Shown here piece by piece: positions 9,205 through 17,886 of a DNA stretch of 64,000 nucleotides; position 1 is the first letter of the stretch; every line of letters starts with the position of its first letter. The position numbers were made by a program, and so were the translations under genes. Below the pieces are notes generated by a model, which saw only the letters and a program-made list of their open reading frames with translations, was not told the DNA's origin and ran no database searches. The DNA is from Halomonas sp. H10-9-1. GTDB taxonomy: Bacteria > Pseudomonadota > Gammaproteobacteria > Pseudomonadales > Halomonadaceae. Location of the stretch: positions 3,224,001 to 3,288,000 of the forward strand of contig NZ_JAMSHO010000001.1 in assembly GCF_040147005.1 (NCBI RefSeq), in the 5' to 3' direction.

Positions 9205-10170
9205 TCAGGGTCCACTATACCTCTCGCCGTTGTTGGTCTCCGGGTCGTCGATACAGCGCTGTGTCTCGACGGTCACGTGCACCAATGACGGGCATCGAGC
9301 CTGGATGTGCTGTTTGTAGACGCCAGGCGATTCCGGGTCATGTGACACGATCGAGACGATGGCGGCGTGAATGTTTGGACCAATCGCCCAGAGGTGAAGA
9401 TCGCTGATTCGCGCATCGTCATGTTCAATGGAGCGTCTGACGTCTTGCGCCAAGTCGTTGCGCTGATGATCGAGCAGCACGCGAGAGGTGTCCTTCAGCA
9501 GGTGCCATGACCAGCGGGTGATGAGTACTGCGCCGACGATACCCATGGCTGGGTCCATCCAGTTCCAGCCCGCGTACTTCCCGGCCAGCAAGGCGGCAAT
9601 CGCCAACAGTGAGGTCAAGGCATCGGCGAGTACGTGGAAGTAGGCGGCTCGCCGGTTGTGATCATGATGCCCGTGATGATGATGGTCATGGGCATCATGA
9701 CCATGGTCGTGATCCTCTCCGCCCAGTATCCAGGCCGATATGCCGTTGACGACCAGACCGATGACGGCGACGAGAATAGCCCCATTGAACGAGATCGCGA
9801 CCGGATGGATAAAGCGATCGATGCTTTCGATCACCATGTACAGTGCGAAACCGGCCAGCAGGATGGCGCCGGTAAACCCGCCTAGCGCGTTGACCTTGCC
9901 GGTACCAAATGAGAAGCGTGCGTTGCCGGCGTTTTTGCGTGCGTACGCATAGGCGAAAACCGCGATGCCCAGGGCGACCGCATGAGAGCCCATGTGCAGG
10001 CCATCGGCCAGTAGGGCCATGGAGCCGTAGAGGATGCCGGCCAGAATCTCCCAAACCATCATGACGAGCGTCAGGCCGACGACGATGAGGGTGCGTGTTT
10101 CACCGGAGCGTTTTTGGTCTTGGCCGAAGGTGTGAGCATGCTGCCACTCTTCGAGTCGATGATGGTGCAT
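9205..10170 (-). CDS. dmeF: CDF-family cation efflux transporter, DmeF-like (Co/Ni)
   Basis: 321 residues from the ATG at 10170 (MHHHRLEEWQHAHTFG), the typical DmeF start. Six membrane helices; metal-site motifs ADGLHMGSH and HVLADALTS; a very His-rich cytosolic loop around residues 185-205 (GHDAHDHHHHGHHDHN). DmeF-type pumps expel Co(II)/Ni(II), and sometimes other divalent metals, into the periplasm using protons. An IS3 insertion replaced the last residues: deleting the IS and one CCT gives ...NNGERLAN-stop, whereas the present frame ends ...NNGERYSGP. The change is trivial and the protein is probably functional. No RcnR/DmeR-type repressor is adjacent; an IS1182 copy lies upstream. Confidence 0.88.
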   Translation of the reverse strand: MHHHRLEEWQHAHTFGQDQKRSGETRTLIVVGLTLVMMVWEILAGILYGSMALLADGLHMGSHAVALGIAVFAYAYARKNAGNARFSFGTGKVNALGGFTGAILLAGFALYMVIESIDRFIHPVAISFNGAILVAVIGLVVNGISAWILGGEDHDHGHDAHDHHHHGHHDHNRRAAYFHVLADALTSLLAIAALLAGKYAGWNWMDPAMGIVGAVLITRWSWHLLKDTSRVLLDHQRNDLAQDVRRSIEHDDARISDLHLWAIGPNIHAAIVSIVSHDPESPGVYKQHIQARCPSLVHVTVETQRCIDDPETNNGERYSGP

Positions 10171-10390
10171 TACGCAGTGCTCCAGGTTGATAAACTTACC
10201 AAGCGGGCCGATGGTCACCTGCGCCGAGGGAGAAGCTGTTTTGCTAGACGAGTTCAAACAGATCGCACGGTACTTGTAGGCGGGAGCCATGAGCGTAAAG
10301 AATGCCAGCCTGCATCTTGCTTTTGCGAAGTTTGCGGCTGCTCACGAATTGCTGTCTGGCGATATTCGCATAAGCGATCAACCGCGCTAG

Positions 10391-11969
10391 CAGTCTGTCG
10401 GGTTTTCGATAATGCCGTGAGATACTCTCAGTATGCCGCCACTATTGGAACGTCGCCATGAGTCGCTTCATCCCCGTTGACCGCCAGACCGACTATCTCC
10501 TGCCGCCTTCGGTGGATGAGTGGCTGCCCGATGATCACTTGGCGCGGTTCGTGGTGGATGTCGTCGAGCAACTGGATCTCTCGGCATTGACGCGGCGCTA
10601 CGCCGGCCGTGGGCACAAGGCGCATCACCCGGCGGTGCTGCTGAGCCTGCTGGTCTACGGCTACGCCACCGGGGTGGTCTCCAGCCGCAAGATCGAGCGC
10701 GCCACCTATGACTCGGTGGCATTCCGTTACCTGGCCGCCAATACCCATCCCGACCATGACACGCTGGCCACCTTTCGCCGCCGCTTTCTGCCGGAACTGG
10801 AGCAGTTGTTCGTGCAGGTGCTGTTGCTGGCACGCGAGATGAAGCTGCTCAAGCTCGGCACCATCGCCCTGGACGGCACCAAGCTCAAGGCCAACGCCAG
10901 CAAGCACAAGGCGCTATCGTATGGCCACGCCAAGAAGCTGGAGGCGCAGTTCAGGGCTGAGGTGAAAGCGCTGACGCAGCGGGCCGAGTCGGCGGACAAG
11001 GAGGACGCGGCCGATGGCATGGATATCCCCGCCGAGATTGCCCGCCGTGAAGCACGCCTGGCGGCCATCGCCGAGGCGAAGGCCAAGATCGAGGCGCGTG
11101 CCGAGGAGCGAGACGCCACCGAGCAAGCCGCCTACCAGGAAAAGGTGGCGCGGCGAGACGCGCAGCGCAAGGCCGGCAAGAAACCTCGTGGGCGTGATCC
11201 CGAACCGCCGACTGGCGGCCCGCGTGACAAGGACCAGATCAACTTCACCGACCCGCAGTCTCGCATCATGCCGGTCACCGGCCAGGGGTTTGATCAGTGC
11301 TACAACGCCCAGGCCGCCGTCGATACCGAGAGTCTGCTGGTGACCCATGTCCACGTCACTCAGGCGACCAACGACAAGCAGCAAGTCATGCCGTTACTGA
11401 CGGCCTGGCAGGGTTACCCGGAGACGCTGGGCAAGCCTGACCACCTGCTGGGTGATACCGGCTACTTCAGTACCGCCAATATCCAGGCCTGCCATGACCA
11501 TGGTATCGAACCGCTATTGGCGATGAAGCGTGACATCCATCACCTGCCGGTCTTCGAACGTTTCGCCGCGGACCCGCCCGCACCGGAGAGCGAGGATCCC
11601 GTCGAGCACATGGCGTACCGCTTGAAGACGCAGGCGGGCCGAGCGCTCTATGCGCTGCGCAAGCACACGGTGGAGCCGGTCTTCGGGATCATCAAACACG
11701 TGATGGGGTTCCGGCAGTTCTCGCTACGCGGTCTGGATAAGGTCAGCGGTGAGTGGCGACTGGCCACCCTGGCATGGAATATCAAGCGGATGCATCGCTT
11801 GGCAGCAGGCTGAGGGCCGTCCCTTAGCCTGATAGGGCGGTGTCACAAGCGCTCAGGCTACTCCAGGATTGCCGAACGACGCCAGGTTGCTGACATGGCC
11901 GGCGCCAACACGAAAATGGAGAGAAGTGGGTGTCGTTACTGTGAGCGACACCCATAACCCGACAGACTG
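10391..11969 (+). mobile_element. IS1182-family insertion sequence
   Basis: A 1,579-bp element with terminal inverted repeats CAGTCTGTCGGGTT (10391-10404, and inverted at 11956-11969), flanked by the palindromic 4-bp duplication CTAG (10387-10390 and 11970-11973). It carries a single transposase. Confidence 0.92.
10458..11813 (+). CDS. IS1182-family transposase
   Basis: 451 residues. N-terminal DUF772/InsH-like domain (SVDEWLPDDHLARFVVDVVEQ, GYATGVVSSRKIERA), catalytic IALDGTKLKANASK (first Asp), a charged central coil, LGDTGYFS (second Asp) and a C-terminal KHTVEPVFGIIKHVMGFRQF containing the catalytic Glu. The gene is intact, and both IS ends are intact, so this copy may be active. Confidence 0.95.
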   Translation: MSRFIPVDRQTDYLLPPSVDEWLPDDHLARFVVDVVEQLDLSALTRRYAGRGHKAHHPAVLLSLLVYGYATGVVSSRKIERATYDSVAFRYLAANTHPDHDTLATFRRRFLPELEQLFVQVLLLAREMKLLKLGTIALDGTKLKANASKHKALSYGHAKKLEAQFRAEVKALTQRAESADKEDAADGMDIPAEIARREARLAAIAEAKAKIEARAEERDATEQAAYQEKVARRDAQRKAGKKPRGRDPEPPTGGPRDKDQINFTDPQSRIMPVTGQGFDQCYNAQAAVDTESLLVTHVHVTQATNDKQQVMPLLTAWQGYPETLGKPDHLLGDTGYFSTANIQACHDHGIEPLLAMKRDIHHLPVFERFAADPPAPESEDPVEHMAYRLKTQAGRALYALRKHTVEPVFGIIKHVMGFRQFSLRGLDKVSGEWRLATLAWNIKRMHRLAAG

Positions 11970-12029
11970 CTAGACTCGGCGGGTGTTACTCTATAATGCC
12001 AAGAAGTATCCAAAGGAAAAGGATTGCCC

Positions 12030-12221
12030 ATGCACAAGCCCCTGATGACCGCGCTGGCCGTGCTGTTTACGGCGCTGGTGATAACCGGCTGCAGCTATAC
12101 CCCCGCGCGTATCAAATCCGAGCCGTTGATCGAGATCGATGACGGCCGCCATCACGATGCTGGACACCGGCATGGGGGGAGTTTCTGTCCGCCGGGCCAA
12201 GCCAAGAAGGGACGCTGCTAA
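12030..12221 (+). CDS. Small outer-membrane-type lipoprotein, unknown function
   Basis: 63 residues. Signal peptide MHKPLMTALAVLFTALVITGC with lipobox ITGC, then a short charged mature part ending HGGSFCPPGQAKKGRC, with His residues and two cysteines that could bind metal. The ATG follows AAGGAAAAGG. Similar short lipoproteins with an FCPPGQAKKG tail are common in Pseudomonas and relatives but have no known role. Its promoter (TCTATAATG just upstream) was left intact by the adjacent IS1182 insertion. It is a possible client of the nearby lipoprotein-maturation genes. Confidence 0.7.
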   Translation: MHKPLMTALAVLFTALVITGCSYTPARIKSEPLIEIDDGRHHDAGHRHGGSFCPPGQAKKGRC

Positions 12222-12269
12222 GCCTGCATAAGCCGTGGCGGCATACCTTGCTTCGGTCAGTCTCCCGCT

Positions 12270-13352
12270 TTACTCCGCCGCTGCTTCTATCGCGATCTGG
12301 TGCCCGATCCCCGCAAGCGGAAGCGTTTCGAGAATATCCAGCGTGAGCTGATCCACCACCCAGAGTTGGGACTGCTCGCTGCTCGATACCAGCAGCTTTC
12401 CATCTGCCGGATTGATGGCGAGATGGTAGGGTGCGGGGGCAAGCTCCATCTCTCGAGTCGCTCCATCGGCAAGGTTCACGGCCACCAGACGGTCGTCCCC
12501 CTGGCTGGTGGCATACAGGGTGCCGCGATCCGCCGACAGATCGATGCCATGAGGCTTCGTCCCGATAAGGTATCGCGCCACCACGTCGCCGGATTCGAGA
12601 TCGAGGGCGATCGCTTGGCCTCCGGTCGCGTCGTTGGCGTATAGCAGCCCACGATCGCTGTCCAGCACCATGTGCTCGGGGCTGCCGTCCAGGCGCATGT
12701 TCTTGCGCACAAACCAGTTCTCGGGATCGACCTCGCTGATCGTGCCGTTGCCGGAATTGCTGACGTAGAGGGTCCGGTCCTGGGGATTCTGGACCATATA
12801 GTTCGGCGCCGGTCCCGTCGCCAGGTTGGCGACCAGCTCGCCACTCTCCAGGGAAACGACGCTGATACCGCCGCCCATGGGGTGGGTCGATACGGCGTAG
12901 CGCCCGTCGACGGTCACCAGCACGTGATGCACCGGGCCAGGCACGTCGAATTGACGGACGACCTCCTGGCTTGCGGTGTCAATCAGGTACAGCGTGCCCT
13001 GGGCCTGGGGGCTCGACGAGGCGGCCGTATCACCGCCGCCGCCATGGTGCGCTGCGTGATCGTCCGCCGAGACACCCGCCGGCTTCGACGGTGCTTTCCC
13101 GCTCTCACGAGGAGACAGGCTACCGGCCACCAGGAACCGGCCATCCGGCGTCAGATCGGACCCGTGGGAGTTGACGACCCCCTGCGCCTGGCCGCTTACC
13201 TGATAGCTATCGGTATCGATGACGGCAATGCTGTTCGCGCTGCCCAGGGGAACATAGGCGCGCGATTCATCGGCCATGGCCGGCATCGCCAAGCCTGCAA
13301 GGGCAAGGCCGGCAATGGCACGCAGCAGTCGGGTACGTTCGAATCGTTTCAT
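12270..13352 (-). CDS. Periplasmic YVTN-type beta-propeller protein (YncE-like)
   Basis: 360 residues from the ATG at 13352, with a signal peptide cleaved after AMPAMA. The mature protein is a series of about seven propeller blades: SIAVIDTDSYQV, GTLYLIDTASQEV, GISVVSLESGEL, RTLYVSNSGNGTISEVD, RGLLYANDATGG, GTLYATSQGDDRLVAV, KLLVSSSEQSQLWVVD. A linker near residue 100-130 is His-rich (DDHAAHHGGGG). Such proteins occur next to cytochrome and metal genes, but the biochemical role is unknown. It follows ccmI by 115 bp on the same strand, so it may be co-transcribed with the ccm genes. Confidence 0.8.
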   Translation of the reverse strand: MKRFERTRLLRAIAGLALAGLAMPAMADESRAYVPLGSANSIAVIDTDSYQVSGQAQGVVNSHGSDLTPDGRFLVAGSLSPRESGKAPSKPAGVSADDHAAHHGGGGDTAASSSPQAQGTLYLIDTASQEVVRQFDVPGPVHHVLVTVDGRYAVSTHPMGGGISVVSLESGELVANLATGPAPNYMVQNPQDRTLYVSNSGNGTISEVDPENWFVRKNMRLDGSPEHMVLDSDRGLLYANDATGGQAIALDLESGDVVARYLIGTKPHGIDLSADRGTLYATSQGDDRLVAVNLADGATREMELAPAPYHLAINPADGKLLVSSSEQSQLWVVDQLTLDILETLPLAGIGHQIAIEAAAE

Positions 13353-13466
13353 TCCAATATCACTCCCAAGGATCATTACCGAAAACTCGCATTTTGCCTT
13401 CCAGGCGCGCTGCATCGATGTTGTTGGATTTGCCGCAGCCGCTGGGAGCGAGGTCAGCCGAATGGA

Positions 13467-14705
13467 TTATTCGACGACCCGATCGATCACCAGCGCCAGC
13501 GGCTCATCACGACCCACCGTCACGTCTTCCAGCCGCCCCATCAGGTCGCCGGGTTGCGGCGTGGCCTGGCCACTTTTGGAGACGCGCACCACCAGATGTG
13601 CCCGCTCCACCTGAGACAGCCGGGCGCTGGGCGCCATGGCATGGCTGTCGTTGAGCGTCAGCGTCAGCGGCAGCTCGCCCAGGGTGGTGCGCTGGACCGC
13701 CAGCGGCGGCAGCTCGCCGGCGGTGTCTCGCGCCACGACAAACACGCTGGCGCCGTCAGGCAGGCGCTCGCTCAGCGACGGGTCGAGGCTGAGCCGCAGC
13801 GTCACGCCCGGGCCCATGGCCGCAATCTCCTCGGCGGCATCAGGCGCGATGCCCAGCCGCTGCTGGGCGACGCGAATGCCCTGGCGCAGCGCCTCGGCGG
13901 CATCAGGGTTGTCCATGCCGGCGATGGCGCGCCGCCAGTGTTCGATGGCCTGCTCATGGTCGCCGTTCTCGAACGCCTCGATGCCCAGCATGCTCAGCAC
14001 CTTGGGCTGAGCCGGCTCGCTGGCCAGCACCTCGTCGACCAGCGACTGGACTGCGCCGCTGATGGTGCGCCCTTCGGTGAAGTAGCGCAGTTCGGCGAGC
14101 TCGGCCAGCAGCCAGATCTGGCGCCCCTCCAGCTCGATCAGCCGCTCCAGCGCGGCGCGGGCCTCACTGATGCGACCGCTGTCGCGATAGAGTGGATACA
14201 GCGAGCGCCACACCTTGAAGTTGCCAGGCTGGCGGCTGGCTTCCTCTTCCAGACGCCCGATCAGCGTATCGACATTGCCGTCGGGGGAATCCAGCACTTC
14301 CCGCTGAGCCTGATACAGGGCCAGATCGCCGGAGGCGCCGACGACCTGGTACCAGCCGATGGCAGCCACCACCAGGCCGATCATTGCCACCGGCACCAGC
14401 AGCTTGCCGGAGCTCGCCGCCTTGAGCGGCTGGCGCTTGAGCGCGGCGGTGTCATCCAGCAGGTTGCGCTCGAGCTCCAGGCGGTCCTCCTCGAAGCGCG
14501 CCGCGTCGATCTCGCCGCGCTCGAGCGCCGCCTCCAACGAGGCCAGCCGGCGCTGGTAGATGGCAACGTTCTGCTCGGCGGTGCGGTCGGTGGCCTCGAA
14601 CTCGCGCTGGGCGTCGTACAGCGCCGCGGCGCGGCGCAGCGGCGCCACCAGCAGCCAGAGTGCCGGCAGCAGAAGAACGGCAAAGGCTAGCCACATCAGG
14701 GTCAT
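13467..14705 (-). CDS. ccmI: Cytochrome c biogenesis protein CcmI (TPR chaperone)
   Basis: 412 residues from MTLMWLAFAVLLLPALW. There are two N-terminal membrane helices with an intervening coiled coil (AEQNVAIYQRRLASLEAAL), then periplasmic TPR repeats around residues 130-280 (NFKVWRSLYPLYRDSGRISEARAAL, PKVLSMLGIEAFENGDHEQAIEHWRRA) and a C-terminal beta domain. CcmI presents apocytochrome c to the CcmF/CcmH ligation complex. Its start overlaps the ccmH stop by four bases (ATGA). Confidence 0.92.
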   Translation of the reverse strand: MTLMWLAFAVLLLPALWLLVAPLRRAAALYDAQREFEATDRTAEQNVAIYQRRLASLEAALERGEIDAARFEEDRLELERNLLDDTAALKRQPLKAASSGKLLVPVAMIGLVVAAIGWYQVVGASGDLALYQAQREVLDSPDGNVDTLIGRLEEEASRQPGNFKVWRSLYPLYRDSGRISEARAALERLIELEGRQIWLLAELAELRYFTEGRTISGAVQSLVDEVLASEPAQPKVLSMLGIEAFENGDHEQAIEHWRRAIAGMDNPDAAEALRQGIRVAQQRLGIAPDAAEEIAAMGPGVTLRLSLDPSLSERLPDGASVFVVARDTAGELPPLAVQRTTLGELPLTLTLNDSHAMAPSARLSQVERAHLVVRVSKSGQATPQPGDLMGRLEDVTVGRDEPLALVIDRVVE

Positions 14706-15193
14706 GACTCTCTCCCGCGGTTGATCAGGGCATCGAGGCGGGCGCGCTCCTCGGCGGAGAGCGCCCGGGCCGAGGCGTTGCGCCGCGCGCGCACCATCAG
14801 CGCCACCAGCACGCCGCCGAGCACCACCAGGCCGGCAGGCAGGCCCCACAGCAGGTAGGTCCGCCCTTCCAGGCGCGGGTTGTAGAGTACGTAGTCACCG
14901 AAGCGCTGCACCATGTGGTCACGGATCTCCATGTCGGAGCGACCGTCCTGCAGCATCGCATAGACGCGATCACGCATGTCCCCGGCGATGGGCGAATTGG
15001 AATCGTCGATGGCCTGGTTCTCGCACTTGGGGCAGCGCAGGCTGGCGGTCAGTGACCGATAGCGCTGCTCGGTCACGGGGTTGTCGAAATGACGGATCTC
15101 GATGCTTTCGGCCTGGGCCGTTACCGCTGTCATGACCGTCACCAGCGGCAGAAGAACAAAAGCGAACAGCAGGTGGCGAATCACTGACGCCAT
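14702..15193 (-). CDS. ccmH: Cytochrome c maturation thiol reductase CcmH
   Basis: 163 residues. Signal peptide, then the LRCPKCENQAI motif (LRCxxC) near residue 53, the redox cysteines that reduce apocytochrome c. A C-terminal membrane helix (LLWGLPAGLVVLGGVLVALMV) is followed by a basic tail. The gene is in the order ccmF-ccmG-ccmH-ccmI and overlaps the end of ccmG. Confidence 0.94.
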   Translation of the reverse strand: MASVIRHLLFAFVLLPLVTVMTAVTAQAESIEIRHFDNPVTEQRYRSLTASLRCPKCENQAIDDSNSPIAGDMRDRVYAMLQDGRSDMEIRDHMVQRFGDYVLYNPRLEGRTYLLWGLPAGLVVLGGVLVALMVRARRNASARALSAEERARLDALINRGRES

Positions 15194-15711
15194 TTCTCGA
15201 CCTCCGGCAGGATGGTGTCCCGCACGTCTTCCGGCTTGATGTAGCCGGTATGGTGATAGCGGATGATGCCCTCGGCATCGACCAGAAAGCTCTCCGGGGC
15301 ACCGTAGACGCCGAGATCAAAGCCCAGGCTGCCGTCGGCGTCGAAGGCATTGACCTCAAAAGGGTTGCCGAACTCGCTCAGAAACTGCATCCCCTTGTTC
15401 CGAGTGTCCTTGTAATTGATCCCGACCAGACGTACGCCGTTGTCGGCCAGCGTCAGCAACTGGGGCATCTCCAGTTTGCAGGCGGGGCACCACTCGCCCC
15501 ACACGTTGACCAGGGTCACCTGGCCTTTCAACAGGCTGTTATCCACCCGACGCTCGGGGTCTTCCAGGGTGGGCAGCTCGAATTCGGGAAACTCCCGCGC
15601 TATCAGCGCCGAGTCGCGATAGAAGGGGTTCATGCCCAGCCCCAGATAGAGAAACACACCGAACACGACAAAGCCGAGCAGCGGCAGGGCCAGTAGCAGG
15701 CGACGCGTCAT
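15181..15711 (-). CDS. ccmG: Thiol:disulfide interchange protein CcmG/DsbE
   Basis: 176 residues. The N-terminal membrane anchor (RRLLLALPLLGFVVFGVFLYLGL) is followed by a periplasmic thioredoxin fold with active site WCPACKLEMP near residue 73 and the CcmG insert (GAPESFLVDAEG). It keeps CcmH reduced for haem ligation, drawing electrons from CcdA or DsbD; ccdA copies are present at 6.2 and 51.1 kb. The ATG overlaps the ccmF stop (ATGA). Confidence 0.94.
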   Translation of the reverse strand: MTRRLLLALPLLGFVVFGVFLYLGLGMNPFYRDSALIAREFPEFELPTLEDPERRVDNSLLKGQVTLVNVWGEWCPACKLEMPQLLTLADNGVRLVGINYKDTRNKGMQFLSEFGNPFEVNAFDADGSLGFDLGVYGAPESFLVDAEGIIRYHHTGYIKPEDVRDTILPEVEKWRQ

Positions 15712-17714
15712 GCCGTGGCCTCCTTGGTGGCCAGCGCCTCGGCTACCGCTTCCGGATCGCGGGCGGTGACCAGGCGGCGATAGCGCCGGTCGGCCACGGC
15801 CAGGATGCCGCCGGCGGCCATCAGCAGGCCGCCCAGCCACAGCCAGCGCACGAAGGGCTTGTACTGGATGCGCATCGCCCAGCTGCCGTCGCCGAGGTCC
15901 TCGCCCATGGCCAGATAGAGGTCGCGGAAGAGCCCCGGGCGCAGCGCCACGTTAGTCATCGGTATGCCCCGAGCGATATACAGGCGCTTCTCCGGCGTCA
16001 TCACGAAGCTGCGCCGGCTGTCGCCGCGGCGCACCTCGATTCGCGCGGCATCGGCGACGAAGTTGGGGCCTCGACGGCTGCCAAGCTCGGTCAGGGTGAA
16101 ATGGTAGCCGGCCACCGCGGCACTATCGCCGACGGCCATGCGCACATTGCGCTCGATAGCGTAGTTGGACACCACGGCGACGCCGATGATGGTGACTGCC
16201 ATGCCCAGATGCCCCACTACCATGCCCCAGTAGGCCAGCGACAGGCGACCAAGCCCCGCAAAACGCCCTTTGGAATGGCGGCTCTTGTCCAGCAGGTCGC
16301 GCACCAGGGGCAGTACCACCCACAGGGAGATGGCGATACCCAGGCTGACCTGCAGATTCCACTCGCCGTTATACACAAGTGGCGCAAGGCCGGCGATGAT
16401 CAGCGCCGCCAGGCCGGCAAGCCAGGTGCGCTTGAGCATCTCGCGCGGGTCGCTGCGCTTCCAGCGCGCCAGCGGCCCCAACCCCATGAACAGGCACAGG
16501 ATCACCGTCAGCGGCACGAACAGCGCATTGAAGTAGGGAGGGCCGACGCTGATCTTGCCCAGGTTCAGGGCGTCGAGCAGTAGCGGATAGACGGTGCCCA
16601 GCAGCACCGTGACGGTCATGATCACCAGCACGATGTTGTTGATCAGCAGCAGCGCATCGCGCGACAGCCAGCTGAAGCCGACCCGGTGGCTGACCCGCGG
16701 CGCGCGCAGGGCAAAGGCCAGCAGCGACAGCCCCACGGTAAGCCCCAGCAACGCCAGGATGAACAGCCCGCGGGAGGGGTCGTTGGCAAAGGCGTGCACC
16801 GAGGTCAGCACCCCCGAGCGCACCAGGAAGGTGCCCAGCAGCGACAGCGAAAAGGTCGAGATCGCCAGCAGCACCGTCCAGCTCTTGAAGGAACCGCGCT
16901 TCTCGGTCACCGCCAGGGAGTGAATCAGCGCCGTGCCGGCAAGCCACGGCAGCAGCGAGGCGTTCTCCACCGGATCCCAGAACCACCAGCCGCCCCAGCC
17001 CAGCTCGTAGTAGGCCCACCAGCTGCCCAGCGCGATGCCGACGGTGAGAAAGGCCCAGGCCACGTTGGTCCAGGGCCGTGCCCAGCGGGTCCAGGCGGAA
17101 TCCAGGCGCCCGCCCAGCAGGGCGGCGATGGCAAAGGCGAAGACCACCGAGAAGCCCACATAGCCCATGTAGAGCATCGTCGGATGCATGATCAGGCCGA
17201 AATCCTGCAGCAGCGGATTGAGGTCGGCACCGTCGGCCGGCACGTTGGGCAGCACGCGCTCGAAGGGGTTGGACGTCACCAGCACAAACGCCAGGAAGCC
17301 CAGGCTCACCAGCCCCATCACGCCCAGCACGCGGGCCAGCATCTCGCGCGGAAGGTCGCGGGAAAACACGCTGACGGCGAAGGTCCAGGCACCCAAAATC
17401 AGGCTCCACAGCAGCACCGAGCCTTCATGGTTGCCCCACACGGCGCTGAACTTGTAGTACCAGGGCAGCATGGAGTTGGAGTTGTTGGCCACGTTGGCCA
17501 CGCTGAAGTCATCCACCAGGTAGCTGAAGGTCAGGCTGGCATAGGCGATGGCCAGAAACACAAACTGGCCGACGGCCATGGGGCGGGCATAGGCCATCCA
17601 CAGCGGGCGCCGCGTGGCCGCCCCGGCCAGCGGCACCAGCGCCTGGACCGCCGCCATCAGCAGCGCGATGATCAGCGCGAAGTGCCCGAGCTCGGGAATC
17701 ATCTTGATCAGCAT
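15708..17714 (-). CDS. ccmF: Cytochrome c haem lyase subunit CcmF
   Basis: 668 residues, about 15 membrane helices. The WWD haem-handling domain GWGGWWFWDPVENASLLPW lies near residue 235, with flanking conserved histidines (GNHEGSVLLW near 95; PTMLYMGY near 175). The C-terminal segment is a large periplasmic loop plus a final helix. CcmF joins haem to apocytochrome c. Unlike standard ccm operons, no ccmABCDE lies upstream: the next gene on that side is an IS1380 transposase. NrfE is a paralogous alternative, but the following ccmG-H-I order favours Ccm. Confidence 0.94.
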   Translation of the reverse strand: MLIKMIPELGHFALIIALLMAAVQALVPLAGAATRRPLWMAYARPMAVGQFVFLAIAYASLTFSYLVDDFSVANVANNSNSMLPWYYKFSAVWGNHEGSVLLWSLILGAWTFAVSVFSRDLPREMLARVLGVMGLVSLGFLAFVLVTSNPFERVLPNVPADGADLNPLLQDFGLIMHPTMLYMGYVGFSVVFAFAIAALLGGRLDSAWTRWARPWTNVAWAFLTVGIALGSWWAYYELGWGGWWFWDPVENASLLPWLAGTALIHSLAVTEKRGSFKSWTVLLAISTFSLSLLGTFLVRSGVLTSVHAFANDPSRGLFILALLGLTVGLSLLAFALRAPRVSHRVGFSWLSRDALLLINNIVLVIMTVTVLLGTVYPLLLDALNLGKISVGPPYFNALFVPLTVILCLFMGLGPLARWKRSDPREMLKRTWLAGLAALIIAGLAPLVYNGEWNLQVSLGIAISLWVVLPLVRDLLDKSRHSKGRFAGLGRLSLAYWGMVVGHLGMAVTIIGVAVVSNYAIERNVRMAVGDSAAVAGYHFTLTELGSRRGPNFVADAARIEVRRGDSRRSFVMTPEKRLYIARGIPMTNVALRPGLFRDLYLAMGEDLGDGSWAMRIQYKPFVRWLWLGGLLMAAGGILAVADRRYRRLVTARDPEAVAEALATKEATA

Positions 17715-17830
17715 CTCGACTCCGGATCAATTAACGTCTCGCGAGCCTCGAGGCTCATGATCTCGTAAGGCACCCAGGGCACCCCCCGACATACCCTGGA
17801 TCGCGAATGCTCCTAATCTAACAATCAACC

Positions 17831-17847
17831 CTGAATCGAAGCTGAAT
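17831..17847 (-). promoter_or_regulatory. 11-bp-period tandem box (CTGAAT-N5-CTGAAT)
   Basis: Perfect direct repeat CTGAAT at 17831-17836 and 17842-17847, about 117 bp upstream of ccmF and reading ATTCAG toward it. Same motif and geometry as at 6001, 24244 and 26478, suggesting shared control by an OmpR/PhoB-type regulator. Confidence 0.55.
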
Positions 17848-17886
17848 GGCGCAAGTCCTCGGTCAGTCGACCCGCACGCAAGAGCC

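Larger units (their letters stand above)
7882..9219 (-). mobile_element. IS3-family insertion sequence
   Basis: A 1,338-bp element with two overlapping transposase frames. Its ends are related inverted repeats: TAAAGTGGACCC at 7882 and, on the other strand, TATAGTGGACCC ending at 9219, with ACAAGACA/TCAAGACA shared further inside. A 3-bp duplication, CCT, flanks it (7879-7881 and 9220-9222). It inserted in the last codons of the CDF transporter gene. Confidence 0.85.

Noticed and set aside
10288..10389. 33-codon frame before the IS1182 element
   Set aside because: Short, no recognisable motif, and its stop predates the insertion, so it is not a truncated gene.
12672..14690. 672-residue plus-strand frame antisense to the YVTN and ccmI genes
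   Set aside because: Spans two well-supported minus-strand genes and their gap; no motif.
16686..17768. 360-residue Gln/His-rich plus-strand frame
   Set aside because: Antisense shadow of ccmF.
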